Position numbers and translations under genes: made by a program. Below, piece after piece: positions 15,709 through 24,157 of a stretch of 64,000 nucleotides of DNA. Within the stretch, counting starts at the first letter, position 1. The number at the start of each line of letters is the position of its first letter. Source of the stretch: Sphingobacteriales bacterium (GTDB taxonomy: Bacteria; Bacteroidota; Bacteroidia; Chitinophagales; UBA2359); the NCBI GenBank assembly GCA_016700115.1, contig CP064999.1:5575501-5639500 (forward strand), written 5' to 3'. Under the pieces are notes generated by a model. The model was not told the origin of the DNA, ran no database searches, and worked only from the letters and a program-made list of their open reading frames with translations.

Positions 15709-18225
15709 CTACCCTTCTTTATCCCTGATTGCAGTAACTGGTTGTATAAGAGCGCCTCCACCTGAAATATCGTTAACGCCGCCTGTGGCGAGTTTTGTTT
15801 TTTGAGAACGCCCTTGTTGATATCTGTGAACTACACTGATAATAAAACCAACAGTCATAATCAAACACCCTAACCAAAGCAGGTTGATATACGGAAAAAT
15901 AATTGCCTTGAGTATGATAAAATCAACAGGCCGGTTGCGTTCAACGATTGCCAGTTTAATTTTTCCTTTATCCGGCAATATTTTTTCAAATTTGATGGTC
16001 ATGTTCATCCCCTCTATCTCAGCAACTACATTGTTTTCAACACTATTCCGAATATAGTAAATCGGTTCGGCTGTGTATTTCTTACCCTGCATATCAATTA
16101 CCTCCAACTGAGCAGAGGCAGCAATATCTCCTTCGGCAGGCACATAGTTAATGGCGACAGGATTTGGATTAATTCTTTTGAGCACCACAAAACTTCCGGA
16201 AGTAATAGCGGTATCTCCCGGCGCTAATTCTATCTCTTTGAGTTGTTCAGATTCATTATCTTTCGACTTATCGGCTACTGAACTGACATGAGTAAAAATA
16301 TCTTTGGTGAGATAGTGGCGGGTATCCGGATTTGCTATCAATCCCATATTCGGGTTAATCTGAGCATTGGGATATAGTGTAAACACTTCACTGGGTTTGT
16401 CCTCTTCGTTTACCTTTTTTTCGTATCGCACTTTATATAATGTATTTGGTGGAACCAGTGAATCACCGATATAAGTTACCCAATATGGCCCCATTTGTAT
16501 GGGACGGTCTTTGTATAGCAGAATATTCTCCCGTTTGTTTTTTTCGTTAAAGGCTTCACCATAATCAATTCCTGCGGTATTGATGGAAATCGTTTCCTGT
16601 TTGCCGGCTGAAATCAAAGCTCCTAACAACAGGATTCCAAATCCTAAATGTGCAACAGAACCACCTGCCACTTTTATCTTCCCTGATAAAACTGTAAACA
16701 GATAATTGGCATTTGCAGTGATGGTAAACAAAGTGGCAAATAAAAGCAATCCATAGGCAAAATGAGTGATTTGCAGCGCAAACCCTATAATCAAGGTAAG
16801 TGCCAAAGCCACCAAAGTTGGAGCTACAATTTTTTTAACCGCCGTAGAATTGCCGGTTTTTTTATACCTCAGGTACTGAATAATTGCACTTAGCAAAGAC
16901 ACAACAATGGCAAACCACACAGTATAGCGGTTGTAATGAGTGATTGGCTCTGTAATTGTAATCTTTGTTCCAAACAATTTGTTGACCACCGGCCAAGAAG
17001 TGTCCAAAGTAATCAAGACAGAAACCAACAACAATACCAAAGAACCCACAAACATCCAAAACTCGCGTGAGTCTGTGGCTTCCTCTTTGACGGGAGCCGG
17101 CATTGCCTTCCAACCATATACCAATAAGCCGGCAGATAAAATTATAAAAGCAAGCATAAAGACCAATAACTGTCCCGACATGCCTAAATCGGTAAATGAA
17201 TGAACCGAGGAATCGCCTAAAATCCCGCTACGGGTAAGAAAGGTTGAGTACAAGATAAGCAAAAAAGACAAGATTAACATTGTCGAAGTTGCCCTTAGTG
17301 CATGACCGGTATGTTTGTAGGCAAGCAAAGTATGAATCCCTCCTATTAAAACGATCCAAGGAACCAAAGATGCATTTTCAACAGGGTCCCAAGCCCAAAA
17401 ACCTCCAAAACTCAAGGCTTCATAAGCCCAAGCCCCACCCATTAAAATCCCAACTCCTAAAACTCCTCCGGTTATCAAAGACCAAACTAAAGCAGGTCTG
17501 ACCCAATCGTCGAAATTGCGCTTCCACAGGGCAGCCAATACATACGCAAAAGGAATAACCGTTAAAGCAAAGCCCAAAAACAAGGTTGGCGGGTGAATGA
17601 CCATCCAATAATTTTGAAGAAGCGGATTTAACCCACGACCATCCGTAACAAACTCAAGGTAGTTGGCACGCATAAAAATGGGGGAATCTTTCATTTCATC
17701 CCGCAACAACACAAAAGGGCTGCTCCCTATTTTATAGCCAAAAAAGTAAATCCCGATTAGCATGGCAGCCAAAAATATCTGCAATAAACTCACCACACTC
17801 ATCACCCTGTTTTCCCATCCTCGTGCAAATTTGAGTAAAATCAGTCCCAGAAAAGCAGTCCAGAACTGCCACAGCAAAAAACTGCCCTCCTGTCCTTCCC
17901 AAAAACAGGAGATCATATAATATACCGGCAAACTTCGCGAAGAATGTTGCCACACATATTTATATTCAAACCGGTGATTGAGTATCAGAAAAAACAAAAT
18001 AAGAATGATAGCTACAACTGAAAAGGCATGGAGTATAAATCCAGTTCGCGCCAGTTTTTGCCAGGAACTGCTTTCGGTCAAATTGACCCGCTCTGTACTT
18101 GCTGCTTTGTAAAATCCGATTGCGGCAAGCAAAGCAGCAACCATACTGATGAGGGTAAACAAATGCCCTAAGTTCCCCGGCAGCAACCATTCGCCGATAT
18201 ACTGTATATCTAATGCTTTCTCCAT
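15709..18225 (-). CDS. ccmF: Cytochrome c maturation heme lyase CcmF/CcsA family
   Basis: An 838-residue polytopic membrane protein with many hydrophobic helices. It carries the tryptophan-rich heme-handling motif GGFWAWDPVENASLVPW (about 274-290) and a conserved membrane His in HPPTLFLGF (H211). A large soluble region near 560-760 precedes a final helix (about 770-790). CcmF receives heme from CcmE and attaches it to apocytochrome c on the outer face of the inner membrane. The gene follows ccmE by 87 bases on the same strand, which supports a ccmE-ccmF operon. The length exceeds the roughly 650 residues of the E. coli protein because of the soluble C-terminal part. Confidence 0.9.
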   Translation of the reverse strand: MEKALDIQYIGEWLLPGNLGHLFTLISMVAALLAAIGFYKAASTERVNLTESSSWQKLARTGFILHAFSVVAIILILFFLILNHRFEYKYVWQHSSRSLPVYYMISCFWEGQEGSFLLWQFWTAFLGLILLKFARGWENRVMSVVSLLQIFLAAMLIGIYFFGYKIGSSPFVLLRDEMKDSPIFMRANYLEFVTDGRGLNPLLQNYWMVIHPPTLFLGFALTVIPFAYVLAALWKRNFDDWVRPALVWSLITGGVLGVGILMGGAWAYEALSFGGFWAWDPVENASLVPWIVLIGGIHTLLAYKHTGHALRATSTMLILSFLLILYSTFLTRSGILGDSSVHSFTDLGMSGQLLVFMLAFIILSAGLLVYGWKAMPAPVKEEATDSREFWMFVGSLVLLLVSVLITLDTSWPVVNKLFGTKITITEPITHYNRYTVWFAIVVSLLSAIIQYLRYKKTGNSTAVKKIVAPTLVALALTLIIGFALQITHFAYGLLLFATLFTITANANYLFTVLSGKIKVAGGSVAHLGFGILLLGALISAGKQETISINTAGIDYGEAFNEKNKRENILLYKDRPIQMGPYWVTYIGDSLVPPNTLYKVRYEKKVNEEDKPSEVFTLYPNAQINPNMGLIANPDTRHYLTKDIFTHVSSVADKSKDNESEQLKEIELAPGDTAITSGSFVVLKRINPNPVAINYVPAEGDIAASAQLEVIDMQGKKYTAEPIYYIRNSVENNVVAEIEGMNMTIKFEKILPDKGKIKLAIVERNRPVDFIILKAIIFPYINLLWLGCLIMTVGFIISVVHRYQQGRSQKTKLATGGVNDISGGGALIQPVTAIRDKEG

Positions 18226-18312
18226 AATTAACTTTTCACGTATTTTACTGCCATTGTGCAGAATACTCCGGCAGCTATTTCCCCCGCCATATATTGACTT
18301 AACTGTTTAAAA

Positions 18313-18735
18313 TCAGTTGACTGTGGCGGCTGCTTGTGGAGAATAATAGCCTTTGTCATCTAACTGGTCTTCGATATATTTTGAAGGACATTTGAGTAAA
18401 ATTTTTGTGGCGTGAAATTCTTCACCCTGCATTTTGCCCGTTAACACTATTTTTTCAGAACGCTCAAAATCAGTAGGTTTAGCGCCATAATAGACCACCT
18501 TTCTGGTTTCGTTGTTCTCGTCCATCATGTAAAAAGTAAATCGGTTGGCATCCTCTTCGGGGCTATAGTGCATCTCTTTATCAGGAGCTAAGATTCCTAC
18601 AACCTGAAACTCTTTCCCTGCATTTGAATTTGCCGTTGCAAAAGTCTCATAAGTGCTGTAATTAGAAGATGTTCCAATTATATAAGCTATAAGCACTCCA
18701 ATAGCCAATAACGCAGCTATATGACTTTTCTTCAT
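18313..18735 (-). CDS. ccmE: Cytochrome c maturation heme chaperone CcmE, cysteine variant
   Basis: A 140-residue protein with an N-terminal membrane anchor (about 6-22) and a periplasmic OB-fold (about 40-115) containing VVGILAPDKE and RFTFYMMD. CcmE binds heme covalently and hands it to CcmF. In the proteobacterial form the heme attaches to His in HxxxY. Here the equivalent position reads CPSKY, so the attachment residue would be C116 with Y120: the CxxxY variant known from archaea and some anaerobes. It is the first gene of the pair with ccmF. Confidence 0.88.
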   Translation of the reverse strand: MKKSHIAALLAIGVLIAYIIGTSSNYSTYETFATANSNAGKEFQVVGILAPDKEMHYSPEEDANRFTFYMMDENNETRKVVYYGAKPTDFERSEKIVLTGKMQGEEFHATKILLKCPSKYIEDQLDDKGYYSPQAAATVN

Positions 18736-19027
18736 TTGAAAATATTTTTAATCAAAATGGTAGTATTTCTAAGTTATGCACCACATCAGTAGGTTTTCAT
18801 AACTCATTTTCGATAAATAAAACGCTAAGGTACAGTTTATTGTTCTGATTTTCTAAACTCATAAAACATATCACTCCAAAATATGCCTTCATCAAAAGGG
18901 ACATTCTGTTTTTTGGGTTTTGAATATTAATTTGTATCGCAAACCCGACTTCTTTTTTAAAGTTAGAGTGTTTTGAAACCGGCAGATAGCACTTCATCAA
19001 CTTTCCTGAGATAGCTTGGCAAATGTT

Positions 19028-19758
19028 CTATAATCCGAGTAAAATGTCAGCAAGTTCGTGAGGTTGAGATAAAAACGGAGAATGAGCCGCATTTAACTCA
19101 AAAGTTTGATCCACCGGCATCCTATTCACCATGAACTTTTGCAAACGTGTGGTTACAGCTCGATCAACAGAAGTGAATATGTACACTTTTTTCACTTTCC
19201 CGTAACGTTCGTTAGAAATACTTAATGGGGTACCAACCGGTATATTAGGCTCTTTGGACAACAGGAAACTGCATAATGCGACATCTTCGTCAGAACAATC
19301 ATGATAAAAGATTTCCTTAAACATCTCAGGCGGGGAAAATGCCAACCTTCAGGTTCGTTAAATATCAGGTTTGACACTAAGGCAGATTCGGTGTCTGTCA
19401 AAGCTGTCGCAACCAAGGGTTCTCCATTGGGTATCAGGAATGCGCAGAGGTAAACCAGTTTATCAATTTTTTCGGGAATTTTTTCGGCAACTTCTGAAAT
19501 GACTATACCCGCACGGCTATGTCCGATTAATACTACCGGCCTATCATATTTTTCAATTGACTTACAAACAGCATCAACATAATGCTCTAAAGTAATCTGT
19601 CCCGGGAGTGTTGTATCATGACCATGACCGGGCAAGTCAATTGATTCCGAAGTATTCCCGTTTTTGCTTAATAAGGGTTGCATTTTAAACCAGCACCAGG
19701 CAGCATGGAATGAACCGGGAATAAAAACAAAGTGGTGAGTTTTGATGGAGTTTGTCAT
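19028..19758 (-). pseudogene. Alpha/beta-fold hydrolase, split by a one-base deletion
   Basis: Two minus-strand frames together make one hydrolase. The first (ATG at 19758, TNSIKTHHFVFIPGSFHAAW) contains the oxyanion region, DLPGHG and the nucleophile motif LIGHSRAG. It loses sense after NEPEGWHF. The second frame resumes at once with FSPPEMFKEIF and carries the acid (SVDRA) and the catalytic His (NAAHSPFLSQP), ending at 19028. Restoring one base near 19342, giving EGWAFSPPEM, rebuilds a complete protein of about 243 residues of the plant methylesterase/hydroxynitrile lyase-like type. Either the gene is freshly broken or this is a sequencing error. An ATG at 19839 adds 27 unlikely residues. 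Confidence 0.8.
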
Positions 19759-20328
19759 AAATAAGATGATGTGTAATGTAAAGTATCTACCTGACCTATA
19801 TAAAGTGGAACCACTTATCCAAATTTGAGTACGTTTCATAAGGTAATCTCATTCAATTCAGGCTAATGTCCTTTGAAAACTCCAAAATAGTGAAAATACA
19901 TAATTTCTTGTGAAAAATTTAAAATTAGTCCGACTTTTTTTAGAAATTTTTACTTTTTTATCAAATTTCCCTAACATTCTCACCGACTTCTGCGAGTTTA
20001 GCTCAAAGTTAAGTTCAAATGAGTACATAAAAAAAGGAAACAGCATTGGTGATTAACCTCTACTATTTCCTATAATGTCATACGTTTTTAACACTGTTTA
20101 ATGTAAACCGCATGGGGACACAATACAACCTAAAACTCCTCTTTTGAGATCCTTAAAAAAAAGTTAACCCACAGCAATTTCTAACTTTAAGATACGAGTT
20201 TCAAAAATTAGGATAGCTCTTTTAATAAGTTCCAGCAAAAATAAATCCCTGTTAATTGAAAACTATTGAAATTTTCAGAAATAAAATTTAATTTCTAATA
20301 TTTTCACCTTACCATCTTAGACTATTCT
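19759..20328. other. AT-rich divergent intergenic region
   Basis: The region lies between the minus-strand hydrolase and the plus-strand gene at 20423. It is AT-rich, with A and T runs. The 62-residue frame at 19858-20046 has low-complexity Phe/Lys/Ser content and matches nothing. I see no tRNA, repeat or terminator here. Confidence 0.45.
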
Positions 20329-20336
20329 TATTTTTG
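20329..20336 (+). promoter_or_regulatory. Candidate -7 element (TATTTTTG)
   Basis: TATTTTTG fits the Bacteroidota consensus TAnnTTTG and sits 87 bases before the ATG at 20423. No good TTG is present at the -33 position, so the promoter could depend on an activator or be weak. Confidence 0.45.
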
Positions 20337-20338
20337 CA

Positions 20339-20357
20339 TTTATCAGTATCTGATAAA
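20339..20357. promoter_or_regulatory. Palindromic operator candidate
   Basis: TTTATCAG, three bases (TAT), then CTGATAAA form a perfect 8-bp inverted repeat. It begins two bases after the predicted -7 element, so it would cover the start of transcription. The gene it precedes has an N-terminal region that could be a helix-turn-helix domain, which makes autoregulation a reasonable guess. Confidence 0.5.
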
Positions 20358-20422
20358 ATTTTAACGGGGAAAGAATCAATACTACCAATGAAATAATTAA
20401 GAAAAAAACAAAGTGATTAACA

Positions 20423-21232
20423 ATGAAGGAACAAATACTTCCGGACCAGCTAAGTATTGAACAAGCCTCTCAACTGATTGACCGTTTACTGCATTTTTTG
20501 AAAGATGAATTTGATATTAGTTCCCGCACAGTTGAAAATGAAACCGGCGTTACCAGTTTAAGCAAAGCTCGCCGGTTTGATCTTTACCGAATGAAAAGGC
20601 TTTCCCGTCATAAACTGACGGATATACTGGCAATTTTAATGGCATATTACAAGATTACAATTTTCAGAGATTCAGAAAAGAATGATTATGCTTTTGATAC
20701 GGGTATGGTAAAAGATGCCCCCGAACAGACCAATTTCACACATTATTACTATTATTATTACAGTCACTGGAATGAATCAGTAAATTGTGCCGTAATTAGT
20801 TTCTTAAACCACCATAGTAAAGCGCAACTGACCTATTATGACTCAGACGGCACTCCTATCTACCAATCCGGCAGAGGGCGAGTGTGGAGGACAGGCTCTA
20901 CTTTATTTTTGGAACTCCCCAACAGCAAACCAGAACATATTTCACTGATCTGCCTTTATGTTGGTTTTAACCGCCATTTGGATGATTTTGATTGGATTGC
21001 AGGAACTTATGCAGGAACTAGACTAAGAGATGAAGCCCCGGTATGTGGACTAATTTTAATTAAAAAAATAGGCACTTCAACTTCAGATATGCCTGACATA
21101 CCGATAATTAAAAGCGAAATACCTAAAGTAGTATCTGAATTGTTGTTTGGCAAGCGAATGGGGGTTTTGCCGGTTATTGCTTTCAGCGAAAAAGACTTAG
21201 CTAAAATCATATCGCAAAACCACAATGCCTAA
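20423..21232 (+). CDS. Unrecognised protein, possible N-terminal helix-turn-helix
   Basis: I do not recognise this 269-residue protein. Residues 10-85 are helical and basic; SSRTVENETGVTSLSKAR followed by MKRLSRHKLTDIL and MAYYKIT suggests an XRE-like DNA-binding fold, though this is weak. Residues 107-112 are six tyrosines in a row. Residues 113-230 look like a beta-rich domain with QSGRGRVWRTG and IAGTYAGTRLRDEAPVCG, the kind of sequence expected of a sensor or ligand-binding domain. There is no signal peptide or membrane helix. It stands alone between divergent and convergent neighbours, behind a palindrome at 20339-20357. Confidence 0.7.
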   Translation: MKEQILPDQLSIEQASQLIDRLLHFLKDEFDISSRTVENETGVTSLSKARRFDLYRMKRLSRHKLTDILAILMAYYKITIFRDSEKNDYAFDTGMVKDAPEQTNFTHYYYYYYSHWNESVNCAVISFLNHHSKAQLTYYDSDGTPIYQSGRGRVWRTGSTLFLELPNSKPEHISLICLYVGFNRHLDDFDWIAGTYAGTRLRDEAPVCGLILIKKIGTSTSDMPDIPIIKSEIPKVVSELLFGKRMGVLPVIAFSEKDLAKIISQNHNA

Positions 21233-21284
21233 TAATTGAGAACCGTCAATAAGCTTACTTTCCCAACATTCAGGAAGCCTTTGA

Positions 21285-22388
21285 TTACTGAGTTTGTTGT
21301 TGGTTGTATTTTATATCTATAATTTCAAGGTTCAACCAATTAAAATCGCCCTCCTCTAATTTCCAGACAACTTCCAGTTTGACCGGAATTTCAAAACCAT
21401 TTATTTCCCGATAGGCTTGAGACGTTATTTCCCATTCACGCAAAACAGCTTCTTCTCCGCTACCCATATATCTTTGTGTGGTAAATTTTTTAAATTGTCC
21501 TTGTCCGTTAAAATGGAAAATTCCTGAGCCGCTAATTCCTTCAAAGTTCATGGTTGCTTTTGCTGAAACCGAATCAATAGATTCCCAATGAATATATGGA
21601 CTTACCGCAGCCGAAGGGAACCAAATGATTTCGGCTAAATATCGTTGTAAAGTACCCTGATCAATTTTTTCATCGGCGGCATTGACCATATTTATCAAGC
21701 CAAGCGCTTTAATAATCATGCTTCCCTTCCCATCCATATACTTATCTCTGCCGACCACTTCCAACATCGGCATCATTTGCATAGACACCTTCCAAACAAA
21801 AGCAGGCCGGGCTACAGTAAAAAATTGATCCGCCTCTGCCTCTATCCATTCTTTTTGGCCCGGCTTTGTTTTCATCCATACTTTCTGTTTTAACCATACA
21901 TTGTGTATGATTTCTTTTCCAATTGCACCGGATTGTTGTAGCCATTGTTGTACCGGTACAGGCAAATGCTGAATATTCTCCTGAGTTAAAATAGCGGCTT
22001 CAGAAACCGGTGTTGATTGAAACATTTGATTGATTTCAGTTTGAACCATATTATTAAACCGGCTTTTTGCAAAAGCTGTTATGGCTACTATCAGAATAAT
22101 CAAATTGAGTATTGAACCAAATTTGGCATCCTGCCACGCCCCTATTATAAGCACCTGAGATAAAATTACTCCGGAAAAAGCAAACCACCACCAACCATTA
22201 ATTTTACCAACAAAAAGGAAAGTTGAGCTTATCAATAACAGAAAAGCTAACATCCATATAGTACCCCCAATCTTTGAAACAGGGAGCATCAACTGGCTAA
22301 TATCGGCCAATTTATATCCCTTGACAAAACCTAATAAATGAATAAGTGCATGAAAAAACATTAAACCAGATAAAATATAACGTAGCAT
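21285..22388 (-). CDS. DUF6544-like membrane-anchored protein
   Basis: This 367-residue protein starts with four membrane helices (about 4-20, 42-60, 65-82 and 90-107). A soluble domain of about 250 residues follows, with LPVPVQQWLQQSG, VWLKQKVWMK and IIWFPSAAVSPYIHWE. That order and wording match the family I know as DUF6544/DUF6920, whose function is not established. It converges on the gene at 20423 with 52 bases between stops and faces away from the gene at 22589. Confidence 0.65.
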   Translation of the reverse strand: MLRYILSGLMFFHALIHLLGFVKGYKLADISQLMLPVSKIGGTIWMLAFLLLISSTFLFVGKINGWWWFAFSGVILSQVLIIGAWQDAKFGSILNLIILIVAITAFAKSRFNNMVQTEINQMFQSTPVSEAAILTQENIQHLPVPVQQWLQQSGAIGKEIIHNVWLKQKVWMKTKPGQKEWIEAEADQFFTVARPAFVWKVSMQMMPMLEVVGRDKYMDGKGSMIIKALGLINMVNAADEKIDQGTLQRYLAEIIWFPSAAVSPYIHWESIDSVSAKATMNFEGISGSGIFHFNGQGQFKKFTTQRYMGSGEEAVLREWEITSQAYREINGFEIPVKLEVVWKLEEGDFNWLNLEIIDIKYNQQQTQ

Positions 22389-22533
22389 AATGACATTGGC
22401 TTTGAAAATGAGATGATAAAAATCGGATACTTCCAGTTTAAAAATAATGAAGCCAAAATGTAAGGATTTTCAATCATTTACGGCTAACAAATCAGAAATA
22501 AAAGCAAAAGTCGCATTTTTTTATTGAGTGTGG

Positions 22534-22563
22534 TTGGCAGTGTCAGGTAAATTGGTAGTTTTG
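22534..22563 (+). promoter_or_regulatory. Bacteroidota-type promoter for the gene at 22589
   Basis: TTG (22534-22536), a 19-base spacer and TAGTTTTG (22556-22563) match the -33/-7 consensus of the phylum's primary sigma factor. Transcription would start near 22570 and leave a leader of about 20 bases before the ATG. This is the cleanest promoter in the window. Confidence 0.7.
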
Positions 22564-22588
22564 TGCAAACCTTAAAAAATATTCAATT

Positions 22589-22975
22589 ATGGGAACATTT
22601 GGCCCCGATTTTGTAAAGCATTTGCATCTTGCTACGGTTATTTTATTTTTGCTTTCCTATCTGGCAAAAACAGTATTGCTTTTTTTAGATGAAACCCGGG
22701 CACTTGAAAATTACAAGAAAAAAACCATCGCAACTGAAGGTGTAATTTCCTTGGTTTTTTTAATTACGGGTATTTATATCCTTACAACTTATGGAGGTGC
22801 CTGGATGAAAGTCAATGGCTGGTTTCATGTAAAACTGACCTTAGTTATACTGGCATTGCCTTTGGGATTTATCGGATTTAAACGCCGAAACAAGTGGATG
22901 GCAGGTCTTTCTACCCTGATGTTTTTAGTAGTATTTATACTCGCCCTGATTAAGGGAAGTTCTAATTACTTTTAA
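22589..22975 (+). CDS. SirB2-like small integral membrane protein
   Basis: A 128-residue protein with four hydrophobic helices: 11-32 (HLATVILFLLSYLAKTVLLF), 49-67, 79-99 and 105-122. The pattern H...K...E..LSL.FLITGIYIL, then a tryptophan-containing loop, WFHVKLTLVI and a final helix ending in K resembles the SirB2 family. No enzymatic motif is seen and the function is unknown. A clear promoter lies directly upstream. Confidence 0.55.
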   Translation: MGTFGPDFVKHLHLATVILFLLSYLAKTVLLFLDETRALENYKKKTIATEGVISLVFLITGIYILTTYGGAWMKVNGWFHVKLTLVILALPLGFIGFKRRNKWMAGLSTLMFLVVFILALIKGSSNYF

Positions 22976-23121
22976 CTAAAAAATTGGTCGGACTTAAAAT
23001 ATTAAACTAAGAGACCGTTTTTGAAATATTCTGCTGACTTAATACACTAATTGTCCGTAGCCCTAAATCGGGTGAGGTTTATTTATATTGCTATTTTGCA
23101 ATTACGGACAACCATTTTAAC

Positions 23122-24108
23122 ATGAAAAAAATATTGGTACTGGGTGGCACCTCTTTTGTCGGTCGTGTTTTAGTAGAAGAATTATTAAAAAAGAGGGACT
23201 ATGAAGTTGTTCTTTTCAACAGAGGAAAAACCAATGCTAATCTGTTTCCAGGTCTCAGAAAAATTCAAGGCAACCGCGAATCGGACGATCTTCTCCAAAC
23301 TTGTAATGAAAACTGGGATGCCGTCATTGATATATCGGGCTATTACCCGAATACTATAAAGGAATATGCTTCCAAGATACAAACCAGATGCAAGCGTTAT
23401 ATATTTGTTTCGACTGCTTCGGTTTACAACCTTGAAGCTTCTGAAAACAAATTAATAGAGGAAGATTTTGAGCTATTGACCTGTTCCCTGGAACAGCGTA
23501 CAGATACTACAATGGCCACTTACGGACAGCGCAAAGTGGCCTGTGAAGAAGCGCTGTTGCAATGTGAAGGCTTGGATTCTATAATTTTAAGACCTTCGGT
23601 AATTTACGGACCTTTTGACCCATTCGATCGGCATTATTATTGGTTATATCGGGTAAAAAATTCAAAAAGTATTTTGTTTCCAGAAAGTGGTTACGAATCA
23701 AAAGACACCTTTACTTATGTTAAAGACCTCGCTAAAATCATTATCTCGGCTATAGACCTGCCTCAACACCGAAAAGTATATAATGTCAATACTCATCCTC
23801 TGACCAACCTGTTTGATTTAGTAAAAACGATGGCTTTGGCAGTCAAGACTCAGCCAGAGTTTTGTTTGGCCTCTACCGATTATTTAGACCATGAAAAAGT
23901 ACAGGTTTGGACTGACCTTCCACTTTGGCTCAATGGTAGTTTTCTAATGATGGATAACAGCCGCCTGCTTGCCGATTTCCCACTAACTTTTACGCCTTTG
24001 ATAGATACTTTTATCGAAAGTGCTGCTTACTATGAGCAGTTAAACTGGCCAATTCCTAAAACAGGGATTAGTTTGGATGACGAAAAAGAACTGATTGCAG
24101 GTCTTTAA
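23122..24108 (+). CDS. NAD-dependent epimerase/dehydratase (extended SDR)
   Basis: This 328-residue protein begins with the Rossmann motif GGTSFVG (8-14), has NRGK after the second strand and carries VSTASVY and the catalytic YGQRK (Y134, K138). ILRPSVIYGPFDPFDR is typical of extended short-chain dehydrogenases that act on nucleotide sugars or related substrates. The substrate cannot be read from the sequence. It is a soluble cytoplasmic protein and its stop is 49 bases from the convergent caspase gene. Confidence 0.85.
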   Translation: MKKILVLGGTSFVGRVLVEELLKKRDYEVVLFNRGKTNANLFPGLRKIQGNRESDDLLQTCNENWDAVIDISGYYPNTIKEYASKIQTRCKRYIFVSTASVYNLEASENKLIEEDFELLTCSLEQRTDTTMATYGQRKVACEEALLQCEGLDSIILRPSVIYGPFDPFDRHYYWLYRVKNSKSILFPESGYESKDTFTYVKDLAKIIISAIDLPQHRKVYNVNTHPLTNLFDLVKTMALAVKTQPEFCLASTDYLDHEKVQVWTDLPLWLNGSFLMMDNSRLLADFPLTFTPLIDTFIESAAYYEQLNWPIPKTGISLDDEKELIAGL

Positions 24109-24157
24109 CAAAGACAATTGGAATTACTAAATAACCATACTGCAAAAATTCGGGGTG

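Noticed and set aside
18797..19000. 67-residue minus-strand frame between ccmE and the hydrolase
   Set aside because: No recognisable motif, no promoter, and it lies in an ordinary spacer.
19858..20046. 62-residue minus-strand frame
   Set aside because: Composition is low complexity and nothing supports a start; probably AT-rich spacer.
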